DNA of 64,000 nucleotides, taken from contig CAJNOP010000011.1 in NCBI GenBank assembly GCA_905250075.1, positions 3,538,751-3,602,750 of the forward strand, read 5' to 3'. A program made the position numbers and the translations under genes. Below the pieces are notes generated by a model, which ran no database searches, was not told where the DNA came from, and was given only the letters and a program-made list of their open reading frames with translations. Below, in pieces: positions 35,501 to 49,329 of the stretch (position 1 is the stretch's first letter; each line of letters starts with the position of its first letter). Source of the stretch: Rotaria sp. Silwood1. Lineage: Eukaryota; Rotifera; Eurotatoria; Philodinida; Philodinidae.

Positions 35501-37817
35501 TATATGAGAATAAATTTCTTTTGATTTTCGACATGGATTTATCTTTTTTTTTTTTAGCCTTCAAATAATGGTAATACAAGTTTAACAACAGTCAATACAC
35601 CGTATGGTACATTACCACCAGCACAACGTTTAAAAAAATTTCAAGAACAAATTATGAATTGTAAAAGTGAATTAGAAAAAAAACAAAAAGCCAAGTAAAT
35701 ATATAAATTAACTGAATGAAAAAGAAAAAAAAAACAAAATAGAAATTTAAATTTTATTGTTGTATTTTTATAGAGAAGGTTTAACAAAAATGAAAATTGT
35801 TTTTCAAGGAAATCCAAAATTTGGTGATGAACAAGATGTAACACAACAAATTATTTCAATTGATGAACATATTGAAAAGTTAATAGCAGAAATAAAACGA
35901 TTTGAAGTAATATGAAATATATTTAAAAATTAAAATTTCATCTTTTTTTTATTTTATTTTAGTCTTATATAACTGAAATCGAACGAACACTAGCTCCAAC
36001 ACAATCTGAATATGATTCAACATCTCATTTACGAACAAATTATGGTTCTGATCAATCAATAAGTAACAATAATAATAATAATAATTCACAACCTAGTACA
36101 CCATCACAAAATCGAAGGTAATCTAAATAGAAATACATAAAAAAATTTTCATTAGAACATTTTTTTTTTCACTGTTATGTAATATTGCTTTTATCTCATA
36201 AATGAACCTTATTAGTTTCCTCTATTTTCGTCATCATTATTCATCACAATATAATAATAAATTAATGAATATCAATCGACGTTGGTCGACAACGGTTTGG
36301 TTAGCGAATAATTATATCATATCTTATGTAGAAAAGTACCTTTCTTGAGCACAAAATTTTAAGATGAAAAAGATCTAAAAAGCATGAAAAATTACAGAAC
36401 AAAAACTCCATTCTTCTTCTTCTTCTTATAGCGATTCTGAATACAATGTACGTTATGCTATAGAATCCATATATCATATTTATCAACCGTTGAGGTTGGT
36501 TATATTAATCGTATTTTGGCATGTAAACTTCTTCTTACCTCTTTATCTTAGAAAAAAAAATATATATAATGTTTTTAGGTATTTTATAAAATAATTTATT
36601 TCTTATTTTAGTCCACCAGATATCCCTGAACATCTAACATCTTCACATGATTATCATCGATTACCATCAATAACATCGATGACATTAAATCAAAATGATA
36701 CAACAAATATATCAACACATACTTTAAATAATGATGAACATAATGGATCATTTGAAGATGAAGATATTGATGATGAACAATTACATTCTGTTGATCATCC
36801 TGATAGTCAATATCAACAACAATTGAATGGTGGAACAATTATTAAAGCTTATGCACTCTATGATTTTAATGGTAAGAAAAAACTTGTCAGTGACACCTTT
36901 TTAATGTTAAAATAAGAAATTCGTACATGTTCGTTAGTCCTATTATACTATAATAAAATACATATAGTGAAAAATCTCTATCAGATGGATATATTTTCAA
37001 GGGTAAATCTCAACACACTTTTATATAATTCGATAAGATCAAACATAGTGATATTGATTATATCCCAAACTGATTAACTTGATTAGTTCATGCTTTTTTA
37101 TGTTAATCATATTACAATTGTGGTGAATCAATGCATCACGGCTTATCAACTTTTCTCGAACTATCTAAATTTGATGCCATTCAGCAATTTATTCCGTTGC
37201 TAAGAAACTTGTTGTCATTGATTACTATGGAAACGTACTTCAACACTGATCTTCTTCTCCCACATGTCGCTAGAGAAAGATACTCATTAATCTTTGATAT
37301 CCGTTACTATGAGATGGCGAGGAGTAGCAAAGCCTTAACTTGAAACCTACATTCATTATATTTTCTTCGAAAAGTATAATGTTAGTTTTTTGATGATGTC
37401 TGAATTTTTTACAAAGATAAGATTTTCATACTGTATAAACTATAGTTTGTATGCTGTCATTGATAAGTACTGAAATAAATCGTTCGAATAATTTTTTTCC
37501 AGTAAAATATTCTTCAATAACTCAATATTTAAAAGTGACTTAATTTCTTATCTAAAAAAATTAAAATTATAATAAAATTCAGTCTTTTTTTTTCTCAATT
37601 TTTTTTAGGTCATGGCCTCAACGGTTGTCAATATGTAAATGCAGCATCCATATTTGTTGGTGAATATGTTGATATATTAGAAGATGATCAAGGTGATGGA
37701 TGGACTCGTATACAAAAACAAGACGGTTCAAGTGGTTTTGTTCCATCATCATATCTTCGTATTGAGTCTCAACAACATACCACATCATCACATCAAATTG
37801 ATTCCGGCCGTTTTTGA
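32531..37817 (+). CDS. F-BAR / HR1 / SH3 protein of the CIP4-FBP17-Toca-1 family
   Basis: Eleven exons: 32531-32563, 32612-32784, 32851-33061, 34389-34832, 34890-35222, 35334-35342 (9 nt), 35558-35694, 35774-35906, 35963-36117, 36612-36871, 37609-37817; 698 residues. The family bends membranes and links Cdc42 to N-WASP in endocytosis. Residues 1-287 are the F-BAR domain, starting RSWGTELWDQFDN as in vertebrates, with QHELIAENI and VIEEYKSGY. A Ser/Asn/Gly-rich linker follows, then the HR1 Cdc42-binding helices (LPPAQRLKKFQEQI to EIKRFESYITEIER), an Asn/Asp-rich linker, and a C-terminal SH3 domain (ALYDF ... DDQGDGWTRI ... GFVPSSYLRI). The 9-nt exon (Thr-Ile-Leu) keeps frame with or without it. 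Intron 3 carries a mini-transposon. Which vertebrate paralogue is closest cannot be told here. Confidence 0.93.
33996..34077. mobile_element. 82-bp hAT-like mini-MITE in an intron of the F-BAR gene
   Basis: Begins TAGGCATGTGCAG and ends TTGCACATCTCTA, with TAGaGATGTGCA-like inverted ends and an internal inverted ATCCTT/AAGGAT pair. It shares its right end with the 256-bp copy in the cystinosin intron. No clear target duplication is seen. Confidence 0.4.
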
Positions 37818-38633
37818 AAAAAATATCTTTCTTTTTTTTCCGTATCTTTCGTTCTTTTTTTTTCTACATATATATATATACATACACACACATACTGCTC
37901 ACTAATGTATCCCAGTTGACTAAAACTAAGGAAAAAAAAAACCCTCAATATATACATATGATTGTATGTGTGCTCAATTTTTGTTTGTTTATTTGTTTAT
38001 TTACTGTTCTATTTGATCAAATAGCCCGTTTCCCTAGTCAAATACTGTTCAAAAATATTGAAAGATAAATTTAAAAACAAATGAATGTTTTCTTTTAAGG
38101 GCTGTCAGATACCGCGACATAATACGTACAGAATGAGCGAATGCATTTTTTCTTCTTGTACATGTTTATTGCTATTTATATATATATATATATATATACA
38201 TAATATATATGTTTTGTTTTTTCTTTTTGTCATCTTAAATGAACAGTAAACGAATAAGACAAACATAAAATCGAATCAAAGAAAGCTTTATGTTTACTTC
38301 TCTTTTTTTTTTTTCGTTTTGTTTTTCCTATGTAACATCAGATTGAGTATTAGAATTAGATATATATATATATTGATTATAAATCACAATAGTTTTGTCT
38401 ATGTGCGTGTATATCTATTGTATCTTCCTTTATTCATTTATTATCTATTTCTTTTTCTTTATACACATTTATATAATCTCTTGTTCATTCTTCTTTTATC
38501 TTGAATCAAAAGAAAAACAAAAAAAAAACTCAACTAACAAATGATAAAATGATTTAAATTCAGACATTCTTTTTTTTTTTTTTTTTGTTTATAGATTTTT
38601 TTTGTCAAAGAGAATTAAACATATAAAATCATC
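37818..38633. other. Intergenic: F-BAR gene 3' flank / NUP98 upstream region
   Basis: About 0.8 kb between two genes on the same strand. It contains (TA)n runs at 37869-37880, 38176-38200 and 38361-38373, and a T-run of about 20 at 38570-38588 leading to a TTTATAG acceptor (AG at 38593-38594), 39 bases before the NUP98 start codon. No gene seen. Confidence 0.5.
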
Positions 38634-41600
38634 ATGTTTAATTTTGGTTCAACATCAACAACAACACCGAGTAATACAAGTCTTTTTGGAACATTAACAC
38701 CTGTAAATCAAAATCGAACTGTAACTAGTTCATTATTTGGTAATACGACAGCAGCACAATCTAATACACTTACATCAACACCATTTGGATCAACTAGTTT
38801 ATTTGGTAATAAGATTGAGAATATGCTAATATTTAATTTCGAATTCAATTATAACTTTAATGTTACGGTTATTTCCTTCCTCTTTACACTTTTTGGAATT
38901 TCCAGAGAATAGCTCATTAAAAAAATTTGACAATCTTAGAACAGGTAGATCTTGAGGAATAGAGCAAAATTTATCATTGAGAATGCTGTCTACTATGAGA
39001 TACTGAGGTTACAATAGCGAAAAATGACCCCTCCGGTCTGTTTGGGATAATTTTTTGTCCTTCGAATAATAAAGATAAAAGTATCAAAAGTATCCTTGTA
39101 AACGGATTTTTTTAAATAAGAGCTACTAAAAATTATTAGAACAATATTTTTTCTTTGAAACAAAAAAAGTCTACCCATTCCAAATAGTATATGTGAAAAC
39201 AGTTTCAGCTCGATCAGACATACTAAACCAAAGAAATGTGGGTGTTGCTGCACTTTTTTCATGTTCATAAAGTTTTTGAGTAGAAAACAATATGACATGG
39301 ATACATTTTGGAGCAAGATTTAAGACTTTTTAGTAAGCTCAGATGCTTGAACTTCTTTTTCTTCTATCGCTTAACATTATTATTTATGCACATCTAAGAA
39401 TGATCATTCACGACGAGATGCACCATAAAACATATGACGAGTTACAATGATTAATAAAAAACTTCATCTCCATCGAAAACTAGCAATAGATATACTGCAT
39501 AGAATTCGATCATTCGTCACAATCATGAGAACAATATTTGTAATGATGTGTTTCGTTCTTTTCTCATCAGTTTGACATTCACAAGGATTCAACTCATTCA
39601 GACATCATCAATAAGAAAGAAGTCTCGTTCATCTTGAGCAAAAAAGCTTTCTTTTATGTTATTTTATTCCACTTAATTGTTTCAAATGTGCTCATTCGTA
39701 CGATTTCTATGAGTTCATCATATGTGAGCTGCTTTAAATATACCTATAACTCATGCAAACATTGAAATATTTGTCTATGGAAAAGAAAATCATTTGGTAT
39801 AGGCAATACTTGAGATTTATGCAAACCAAACACATGAAAAAAAAGGATTCGACTCGAGAAGTAAATTCTTTACCAAAAAGTGATCCATTAAATAACTATA
39901 TATCTTAATTGTAATTAAATCCAATTTTTTTTATATGTTTGTTTCTTTCAGGAGGAACAACACCTTCTACAACAACTCTACAAGTTCCATCAACTGGGAC
40001 AGGTACAATACATAAATTTGATGCTGTTGTTGGTATAGATAAAGTAAATAAAAATGGTATTCAAACACAAATTCGTACAAAAATTTTCAATCTATGTGCT
40101 ATGCCAGTCTATGAAAAGAAGTCTATGGAGGTTAATTCAATAATATATATATATATATACATTTTTTTTGTATGGTTTTTATTTTATTTAGGAACTTCGA
40201 TTAGAAGATTACATAGATAATCGAAAATTTTCATCAACAACTACAAGTCTATTTCCATCAGCATCATCTACAACACCTTTATTTGGTGGATCAACCACAA
40301 CAACAAATCGTAAATTAGAAAAACTAGAAAATTATATTTAAATAATTATATTTCTAATAATAATAAATAGCTACCACAACTACAACAAATGTTTTTGGTA
40401 CAAGTACAACAACATCATCAGCATTAAATTCATCTTTATTTGGAACTAGACCGACTGTATCAACAGCATCAACAATGGTATGTTGAAAACAAAAAGAAAA
40501 ACATTTTTGAAACATCATTTCTATATAATATTTAGCCATTTTCATTTGGTGCTACGACAACAACAACACCATCACCATTTTCCTTTGCTACTACGACTGC
40601 AACAACAACATCATCATCACCATTTTCATTTGGTTCATCAACAACAACCACAGCAAATCCTGTAAATATTTTATAAATCTTATTAACAGAAAAAAAAAAA
40701 AAATTTTATGTCAAATTTTTATTTTCAGGCTGCTCCATTTGGTGGTACAACATCTGCTACTGGAACTACTACATCAGCATCACCATTTACATTTGGAGGT
40801 AGTCAGGCACCAGCAACAACAGCTGCACCAGCTTTTAGTTTCGGTATTATTTTAATTTGAACAAAGAAACAAAAGAAAAATGATTCGATTTATTTTTAAA
40901 TTGTTTTTGTTTTCTTAGGTGGTACAACTTCATTATTTCCGACAGCTAATACAACAACAGCTGGTACATCATTTGGTTTTTCAACAACCAGACCAGCAAC
41001 AACAAGTACATTTTCATTTACTCCAATAACAGCAACATCGACAGCACCATCATTTAATCTATTTTCAACAGCAACAACTACTGCTCGTAAGATTATGTTT
41101 TTTTTTTTTTTATACAATGAAAAATATCTCATCGTAAAATTTTATTTCTTATAGCTACACTATTTACAACATCAAATCAACCAGTAACAACATCAAATGT
41201 AATAAGTACACCATCATCTGTTGATACACGAACACATTTACAATTATTTCAAACAATGCTTAATATACAACCTTTTAATAGTGAACTTGGCTTTCTCGCA
41301 CGAAATATAAAAGTAACAATAATATTTTATTATGATTCTAATCAATATAGAATAAAGATAATTTTTATACAATCGATCAAAAATAAAATCATTATTTTTC
41401 ATTATAAATTATATTATTTCATGACGATATTATTTTATAAATATCAAGAACACTTTTCATTGCCCAAATGTAGTTAACATTCTAAAAACAAAAAACTTGT
41501 TTCTTTTTTTTCAAATTATTATTTTTTGTATTGTCACGTAAAGATCGAAATAGTATATTATTAAATTAGTGTCTCTGGTTTATATTGAAATGGTTGCACT

Positions 41601-44210
41601 TCTCTTTTGTCAATCTTTTTTCAATACAGATAGTATTGCACATGAATACTTAGAGACTCGTGTTCGGAAAACTTTCAATGATATCGAAACTTGTTTTTCT
41701 TTTAGTTAGTTTCTGTACAATGAAGAAAAACTAATTTAATATGTTATTTTTGATATTCGAAGGTGTAATGTTTTTGTCACTTCTACAAGAACTAATTAGA
41801 ATGAAAATATTATATTTTCTTCATGTCTCGTTTAACTAGTATATCATTTCATATTCTTGATAAATAAGAAAATCTGCAAGAGACTAGGCTTTTTACTATT
41901 GTAATAATTGAAATTCACCGGAATAATATATTTTTAATGATAACTTTGTAAAAAAGGAAAAGAAATTAAAGAAAATATTGTTTTTATTATAAGATTAATT
42001 AGATCTCGGCAATGAAGAGTTAACGCTTTAAGGAATTTTCCAGTCTCACGGATGCTTAGCGATAAATAAAAGATGAAGACAAACGTTCAGAATTATATGA
42101 CTTGCTTGTTTCATTAGTATATTCTCATATTTTGGTTACCATTTCGATCTGATAAATGAATACTAGAATCAAACTTGAAACTGGCAATATCATTGAATGA
42201 TGATTATTAGAAAACAACTTATAAATACATAAGTATCATTCTTAAATCGATAATTGTTAAAGAACAACGATACCACAGCACTAACAAGATTAGTCAGGAT
42301 TGAGCTCTTGTAATTCAATGTGATGAGGATTGTTTTAGATATTTCTTACTCTGATCGATTGAACATTACACTATAACTAGGGGAGAGTTTCAACTTTCGA
42401 ATGATGATCGAGCTCATCGTTTGTTCATTGATAGTATTCAATGGAATTAGTTAACATACAAAAGGATTCTGCCATTGAATTTTTTTATCGTAGACAAGCT
42501 ATCTGAATCAAAGATCGTTTGACACAGGTTTGTCATATAATTTCGCTTATAAATAAGTACCATCTTTTTGAATTGTTTTGAGAGTTTCACTTTAGAAAAC
42601 ACGATTTCTTCTCAAGATATTCAATCATGAAAGAAATTTGGGATCTTGTCTCTACCAATGAGACATGTAATAACGACGAGATTTACTCATTGATAAATTT
42701 TCAAATCAAATTCGTGTCATTCGAACTTGGACTAAGTAGCTTGTCAACGGCCAGAAATTCAGTAAAAGCGATCATAATTCAAAAAGAAAAAGGCATGATC
42801 ACAAATCATTTTGAACTTTCATTCATCTTACCAAATCCTACACGTGAATAAACTATAATTATGAGATAATATGAATCAAAAAAATCTCTTTTTTAAATCA
42901 TAAAATTAATTATGTCCTTTCCTATAAACGATTGTATATAATTTCAAATAACTAAGGTTCTTCTATTTATTTAGCCAAATATTGGTCTTGATCGAGCTCG
43001 ATTACGTACTGTGCCTGATTCTAGCACTAGTCATCCATTAAATAATGTATTTACACCTTTTCTTCCAAAACCATCTGTTCTTGCATCAAGTACATCAACA
43101 CCACCATCAACGTTAGCTAATCCTTTACCAAATCAATCGCATACATTACCATCTGTTTTATTACCATCATCAACAACAAATACGTCGATTACTTTATTTG
43201 GTAAACGTAAATTAGCTGATTCATTTCTCGATGATGACGATAATAATTCATTAATGATGGATGATGGACCAGCATTATCAATAAATAAAATATCTAAAAC
43301 AAATGTTCTTAAACGACCACGTATACTTGATATGAATAAAGTTCGTTCAGTTGTACTTGGAGGTGGTAGTGATAATAGTATTGGAACAGGAAATAATGAA
43401 ATTATAACAAAAGAAGAAAATTTTTCTGATACATTTGTTGTTAAATCAACATCAGATAATTTATCTGGATGGAAAAAATTTGCAACTTATGATGCATATT
43501 TAGCATCAAAAAGACAACAAATTGAAAATATTAAAATATCTGATGATGTCGATGATAATAATACAATTGATAAACAAATAAATCTTAATGAAAAAAAAAT
43601 TGAACAAGAACGTGCTTTTCGTTTACCGAAATTAACACATGATGATTATTATACAAGACCAACAATTGATGAATTACGTCATTATTTTAATGAAAAAGGA
43701 CAATGTTGTGTTAAAGAATTTACTGTTGGACGAGAACATTATGGTTCTGTAAAATTTCAAGGTTCAAAAATAAATTTAGCCGGTCTTGATCTTAATCAAT
43801 TAAGTAAATAAATTAAAAATAAAAATAAAAAAAAAAAAAAATTTTTTTCTTCTCTTGTGTTTTCTTTTTATTACAGTTGAAATTGGTCGTAGACAAATAA
43901 CTGTTTATCCTGATGATAATAATAAACCAGCTGAAGGTGAAGAATTAAATTGTCAAGCAATAATATCTCTCATAGGTGTTTATCCAATCGATCGCTCAAT
44001 ATCAAATAGTGGTGAAGAAGTTACTGATCCTGATAGATTAATTGAAATGAATTATGAAGATTATTTACGTAGTATGACTGTAAAATTTCATGGAAAATTT
44101 CTTGATTATGATGTTTATACAGGAACATGGATATTCCAAGTAAAAAAATTAAAATTAAATAGATTTCTAATAATAATATATATTTATTATTTTAGGTTGA
44201 ACATTTCTAA
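38634..44210 (+). CDS. NUP98: Nucleoporin Nup98, ending at the autocleavage site
   Basis: Eleven exons: 38634-38805, 39952-40130, 40192-40309, 40371-40477, 40536-40661, 40729-40843, 40919-41086, 41155-41312, 42975-43803, 43877-44139, 44196-44210; 749 residues. Nup98 forms the permeability barrier of the nuclear pore and binds the export factor Rae1. Parts in order: short FG segment; GLEBS Rae1-binding motif (GTGTIHKFDAVVG ... YEKKSMEELRLEDY, about 66-123); Thr/Ser-rich FG, LFG and SFG repeats to about residue 380; a low-complexity linker; and the C-terminal autoproteolytic domain (GQCCVKEFTVGREHYGSVKF, LDLNQLIEIGRRQITVY, GTWIFQVEHF). The usual cleavage is between Phe and Ser of HFS; here His-Phe is followed directly by TAA in a 15-nt last exon. 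So there is no Nup96 part and no peptide to cleave. Very secure identity. Confidence 0.95.
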
Positions 44211-44767
44211 TTGTTTCGTTTGTTTCTTTTCTCATTTTTTTTCTTTTTGGCCTATGGTCAAGATTTGTTTATTGACGAAAATAAAAAAAAAACATGTGTG
44301 ATCATAATCTTCTTCTATTCCGATAAATGACTATCTTTTCTTCTACACAGTGTTTGTCTATCTGTTGATATATATTACGTGCGTAAACTTGTATTACATG
44401 TGAAATGAAGATATATAACTGAGAAAAAAAAATATTTTTTTTCTTTTTTTTCTTCTTCTTCTGTTCAGATATTTCTTTCTTTTCATTTTTTTTTGTCTCT
44501 TGGTTCTCTTTGATTAAAATAAAAAATAAAAACGAATTGCTAATGAATAGAAAATCGAATCTATAATTTTGAATGTTCATATTGAAATAAATCAACGACA
44601 TCTGGAATACAGTTTTATATTGGATGATTTGTTGTCAACTAAAGAAATATTATTTTATTATATATTCTATTCGAATTGATATACTTTATCTTTGTAATAT
44701 ATTGAATAAATATAAGCATAGATTTAACACTTTTTTAAATTTATTTTTGAGACATCAATGTAAGAAG
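44211..44767. other. Short intergenic region, NUP98 / PP2A-B56
   Basis: About 560 bases between two genes on the same strand. Long T- and A-runs (44425-44450) create a Lys/Phe-rich frame on the minus strand that is not a gene. It must hold the NUP98 3' end and the promoter or trans-splice acceptor of the next gene. A separate Nup96 is not encoded here. Confidence 0.55.
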
Positions 44768-47700
44768 ATGTCGTTCAATTTACCAGAAAATGATCCATTT
44801 CTTAAAAAACAAACTATTCGAACACGAAGAAAAAAATTACAAGAATCATCACGTCTTGGATATAAAAATTTACATCAAGAACTTGAACCTTTACCATCAT
44901 TAAAAGGTATTTTCTTAGTTTTTCTACAGATTTGATTGCTTTATAGAGATTCTGATTGATTCAAGTAGATATGATGTTCAATTAAAAATTCGATTGAACG
45001 TAGTCACTGGTTCAAAATAAACATAACATCATGTTTGTACCGTTTTCTCACCACACATTGACAATTTGACTTTTTATACTAAATAACAATACTCAAATAA
45101 ACCGTAGAGCAGTAATGTTTAACTTTAAAGACATGTATATATGTATATACATGATATCAATGAAAACAAAAATAACTCGCGTATATTTTATTAATAAATA
45201 TAGTTTAATTAAAATTCTAAGAATAACTAAAATTTATTTTTGTATTATTATGATATTACTTAGATTTCTTAATTAGTTTGCCTTCTTTAATGAAATTTAT
45301 TATATTATTTATTTTAATAACTTTTATCAATTATAAAATATTAATAATTTATTATTGTATTATTCTTTAGAAACTCCAATTGGTCAGCAAGAAAAACTCT
45401 TCATTGAAAAATTAAAACAATGTTGTGTTTTATTTGATTTTTCGGATTGTGTAAGCGATCTTAAAAGTAAAGAAATAAAACGAGCTTGTCTAAATGAAAT
45501 TGTTGATTATATAACAGTAACAAAAAATTGTTTAACAGAAAATGTCTATCCAGAAGTGATTACAATGGTTTGTTACTTTTATTTTATAATAGAAAAATCA
45601 AATTTTTGCTTAATTATTATTTTGTAGATATCAATAAATCTTTTTCGTGTATTACCACCAGCAGGTCCAGACAGTTTATCTGATGAAATAGGTGTTGAAG
45701 ATGAAGAACCAACATTTGAAGCTACATGGCCACATACACAAATAGTTTATGAGTTTTTTTTACGATTTTTGGAATCACATGATTTTCAACCAAATACAGC
45801 AAAAAAATTTATTGATCAAAAATTTGTTTTACAAGTAAACAAAATGAATAGAGAAAATTTTTATTTGAATTGACCTTTTTCTTTCTATATTTAGTTATTG
45901 GAATTATTTGATAGTGAAGATCCACGTGAAAGAGATTTTTTAAAAACAATTCTTCATCGAATTTATGGAAAATTTCTTGGATTAAGAGCATTCATTCGAA
46001 AACAATTTAATAATATATTTTTACGGTTTGTATCCTCATTAATCAAATTATTTCAATTGGAAATATAAATAATTACTATTAGACAAAATTGATTATTCGT
46101 ATTTTTCTTATTCATATTCAATAGAATATCAAAAAAAACCATGTAATTGAGAATAAAAATTTGATGTTTTCGAAAATCGATTTGTTTCATTAAAGACTTC
46201 TGTGGGTGTGAGGAATCATTTCAACTTAAGGCGAGAAATAAGATATAACAGAAAAAATATTGAATTCATATTGAATGAAGACTTCTTATCTTGAGAATCA
46301 ATAGAATGCTAAAGACAAAGAATATTATATCTCTAATGTCTAACCATTAGTTTGAGTAATTCAGTGGATTAAAAATTCTTACAAGAGAATATTCCCAAGT
46401 GTCATATTGCTTTTCGCATGGGATTCTTACTATTCTATCAATCATGATGAATTAGTAAAAAGGTTTGTTTTGGTTTAGTTTTTCGGTCCTCAATTTATAT
46501 CCTATGAAATTAGTACTGCGGAAAACCTGGATGATTCAAATTCTAAGCTAAAATTTTATTTATAGATAAGCCTATTAGTGAGTAGAAATATTCCAAAAGT
46601 TTGAGCAAGGACAATAGAAACTTTGCTAAAATACTTACATTTTAAAGAAACATCTGTTTTGGATTGTTTTTCAAAACAGGAATGTTTCTATGTTAAACCG
46701 ATATCTCGATACGAGTACATTTATTCTGGCTCATATTTTCGATTGTTTCTAGTGGCTATAAAGTCTATACATGGACAAAATTACAACTCGAACTTCGATT
46801 ATCCAAGTTTTTAGCAATTCTATGTTTATAGGATGAAAATCGAGTACAACACTTGTAATACAACAAGTGAACACCGGAAAATTAAATCAAAACAGACTTT
46901 TTCACTACTTATCATGCCTGATCTAAGGGTAAATCGTCTCAAGTCAAAAACGATTTGATAGCAGGGAACATTCCTTTGTTAGATCATTCTTGATGTAAAA
47001 ATTTGATATTATTAATGAACATTTACACAATTGTGATAGACTATTTAGTCCATAATTTGAATCGCTTAAGCATCAAATGTTAGAATTTATTTTTCAATTT
47101 ATAAAAAAAAAGCTAGTAATTAATCTCCGGTTTTTTGATCATTTAATATAATTCTAATAATAGTTTAGAATATTATTTAAACATTTTTTTGTATTATCAA
47201 GATTTATCTACGAATATGAACGATTCAATGGTATTGCTGAACTACTGGAAATACTTGGAAGGTATTCTATTTTGATAAGACGAACATATATATAAATTGT
47301 AAAAGAATTATATTCTATATTTAGTATAATTAATGGTTTTGCTATACCATTAAAAGAAGAACATAAATTATTTCTTGAACGAGTACTTATACCATTACAT
47401 AAAGCTCATTCATTAAGTGCATTTCATCCACAAGTACATAAAATATTTATTTTAATTGATTTCTATTGTTTTTTTGAATTTTCATAGTTAATATATTGTA
47501 TAGTACAATTTATTGAAAAAGAATCATCATTAGCTGAAGTTATAATAAAAGGTTTACTTAAATTTTGGCCAAAAACATGTTCAACTAAAGAAGTATAAAG
47601 AAAAATTTGTTTTTTTTTTGTAAATCATAAATAATGATTCATTTAGATATTATTTATTAATGAAATTGAAGAAATTCTCGATGTAATCGATTCAAAAACA

Positions 47701-49329
47701 TTTCGATCTATTAGTATACCTCTTTTTAAACAAATTGCACGATCAGCTACATCATCACATTTTCAAGTAAGTTAGTTAATAATTTACAATACTTATTCAT
47801 TTATACAAATACATCAGTTATATAAGAATGAGAAATCTTTTCAGAAGTTATAATACTAATTTATATTAATTCTGATATAGAGAAGTATCCACTGAATTCA
47901 GATTAGATATATATAATATTTCTATGGCAATGTGATAAGGTGATTCCTATCGTACAGCTATTTTCAAATGAATTGTGATTAGTAAAAATTTCATATTATC
48001 CAATGTATTAAAGTGTATGAGAGTTCTATTTCAAGTGATGAAACTGACATAAACGTTCCATTAACAAGGAAGAGTCCCCATATGTCAATTCACTTATTAG
48101 TTGACACTATGTGTATTATGTAGGAGCTAATAAGCTCTGAATGCTTTGCCGAGAGTTTATGTTCCTATTTTATTTCTGCTGAGATATTTAATTTTTATTG
48201 TGTATTTTCTTTAGAATTACGCTATGGTTTCTGTAAGGATTACTTGAAAAATGAACTTTCGACTTTCGAAAGGAAGTTTTTCATTGAGATTAATTGATCA
48301 AGAAAATTCCAGTTTTTTGAGTTCTCGATATTCCTAGATACCATTCAGTGTTTTTTCTAGATTTTCTCTTTTGGAAGGACGAACACCTATGCTTTGGAGT
48401 ACAGACTGATAGTACGTGGTACAATAACCATACATTTCTCGAAAGTTAATTCAATCTGCAGAGAGGCACCGCCATCATGGTAGCCAAAGCACGAATATAC
48501 TCGTAAGCAAAAGTTTGTTTTTCATATCAATTATAACACAAAACTTTTCATATTCATATTTTAAGATAGAAATAACCAATAAAGATTCTTATATAGACTA
48601 CAACATTGTGCTAAAAAAATGTCATAAAAATTAAGTATCTCGTCAAAAATAAGATAAGGACAGAAACTATTTTCAGGATATTCAGTATTTATAAGAGCCT
48701 ACATAATCTACGTGATTTTAGTTCGAAAGCGGATTAACATCTGGTAATATTCCCTTATAATATATTGTTGGAAGAAAAATTCAATGTGAATCAGATTTTT
48801 ACTAATCTTGTCCTACACATTTATTAATAGATCGTTAATCATTTTGTTTTTAGTCAATAAAAAAATGTTTCTGTCATGATTTCGTTACAATCTTAGAATA
48901 CAAAACATATTTTTCATAAGAAAATAAAATAACAAACAAATTACCATTTTTTTTTAGGTAGCTGAAAGATCATTAGCTATATGGTCGAATGAATATATTG
49001 TGCAATTAGTGGAAGAAAATCTTGAACAAATTTTACCCATATTACTTCCATCATTATGTCGAATATCTAAAACACATTGGAATACAAATATAATAACATT
49101 AACATATAATTTATTAAAAAATTTAATGGATATTAATAAAAAATTATGTGATGATATATTAAATACATTACGAGATGATGAAAAAAAGTGAATTAGAATA
49201 ACTTTTTATTAAAAAATTTAAAAAAATAATATTTTTATTTTATTATATAGATTAACAATTAAAGAACAAGATCGAATAAATTTATGGCAACGACTTGAAC
49301 AGATTAGTTTAGAAAAACAAAAACATTAA
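44768..49329 (+). CDS. PPP2R5: PP2A regulatory subunit B56 (B' family)
   Basis: Ten exons: 44768-44906, 45371-45567, 45628-45834, 45895-46025, 47202-47261, 47325-47433, 47488-47592, 47647-47766, 48958-49187, 49251-49329; 458 residues. B56 targets the PP2A core phosphatase to LxxIxE-containing substrates. The protein is a stack of HEAT-like repeats. Near-identical family blocks are spread over all exons: [106 protein letters not shown] and [13 protein letters not shown]- and C-terminal extensions are short, as in the shorter vertebrate isoforms. Two introns of about 1.2 kb carry no recognisable genes. Poly(A) signals AATAAA occur at 49616 and 49623. Which of the vertebrate alpha-epsilon forms is closest cannot be judged. 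Confidence 0.95.

Noticed and set aside
42627-42851. Seventy-four-residue frame inside the last long NUP98 intron
   Set aside because: No similarity to nucleoporins, no splice sites that keep frame with the flanking exons, and no known domain.
13350-49329. Operon-like arrangement or a single dedicated pathway cluster
   Set aside because: Genes alternate strands, have their own intergenic regions, and serve unrelated core functions.
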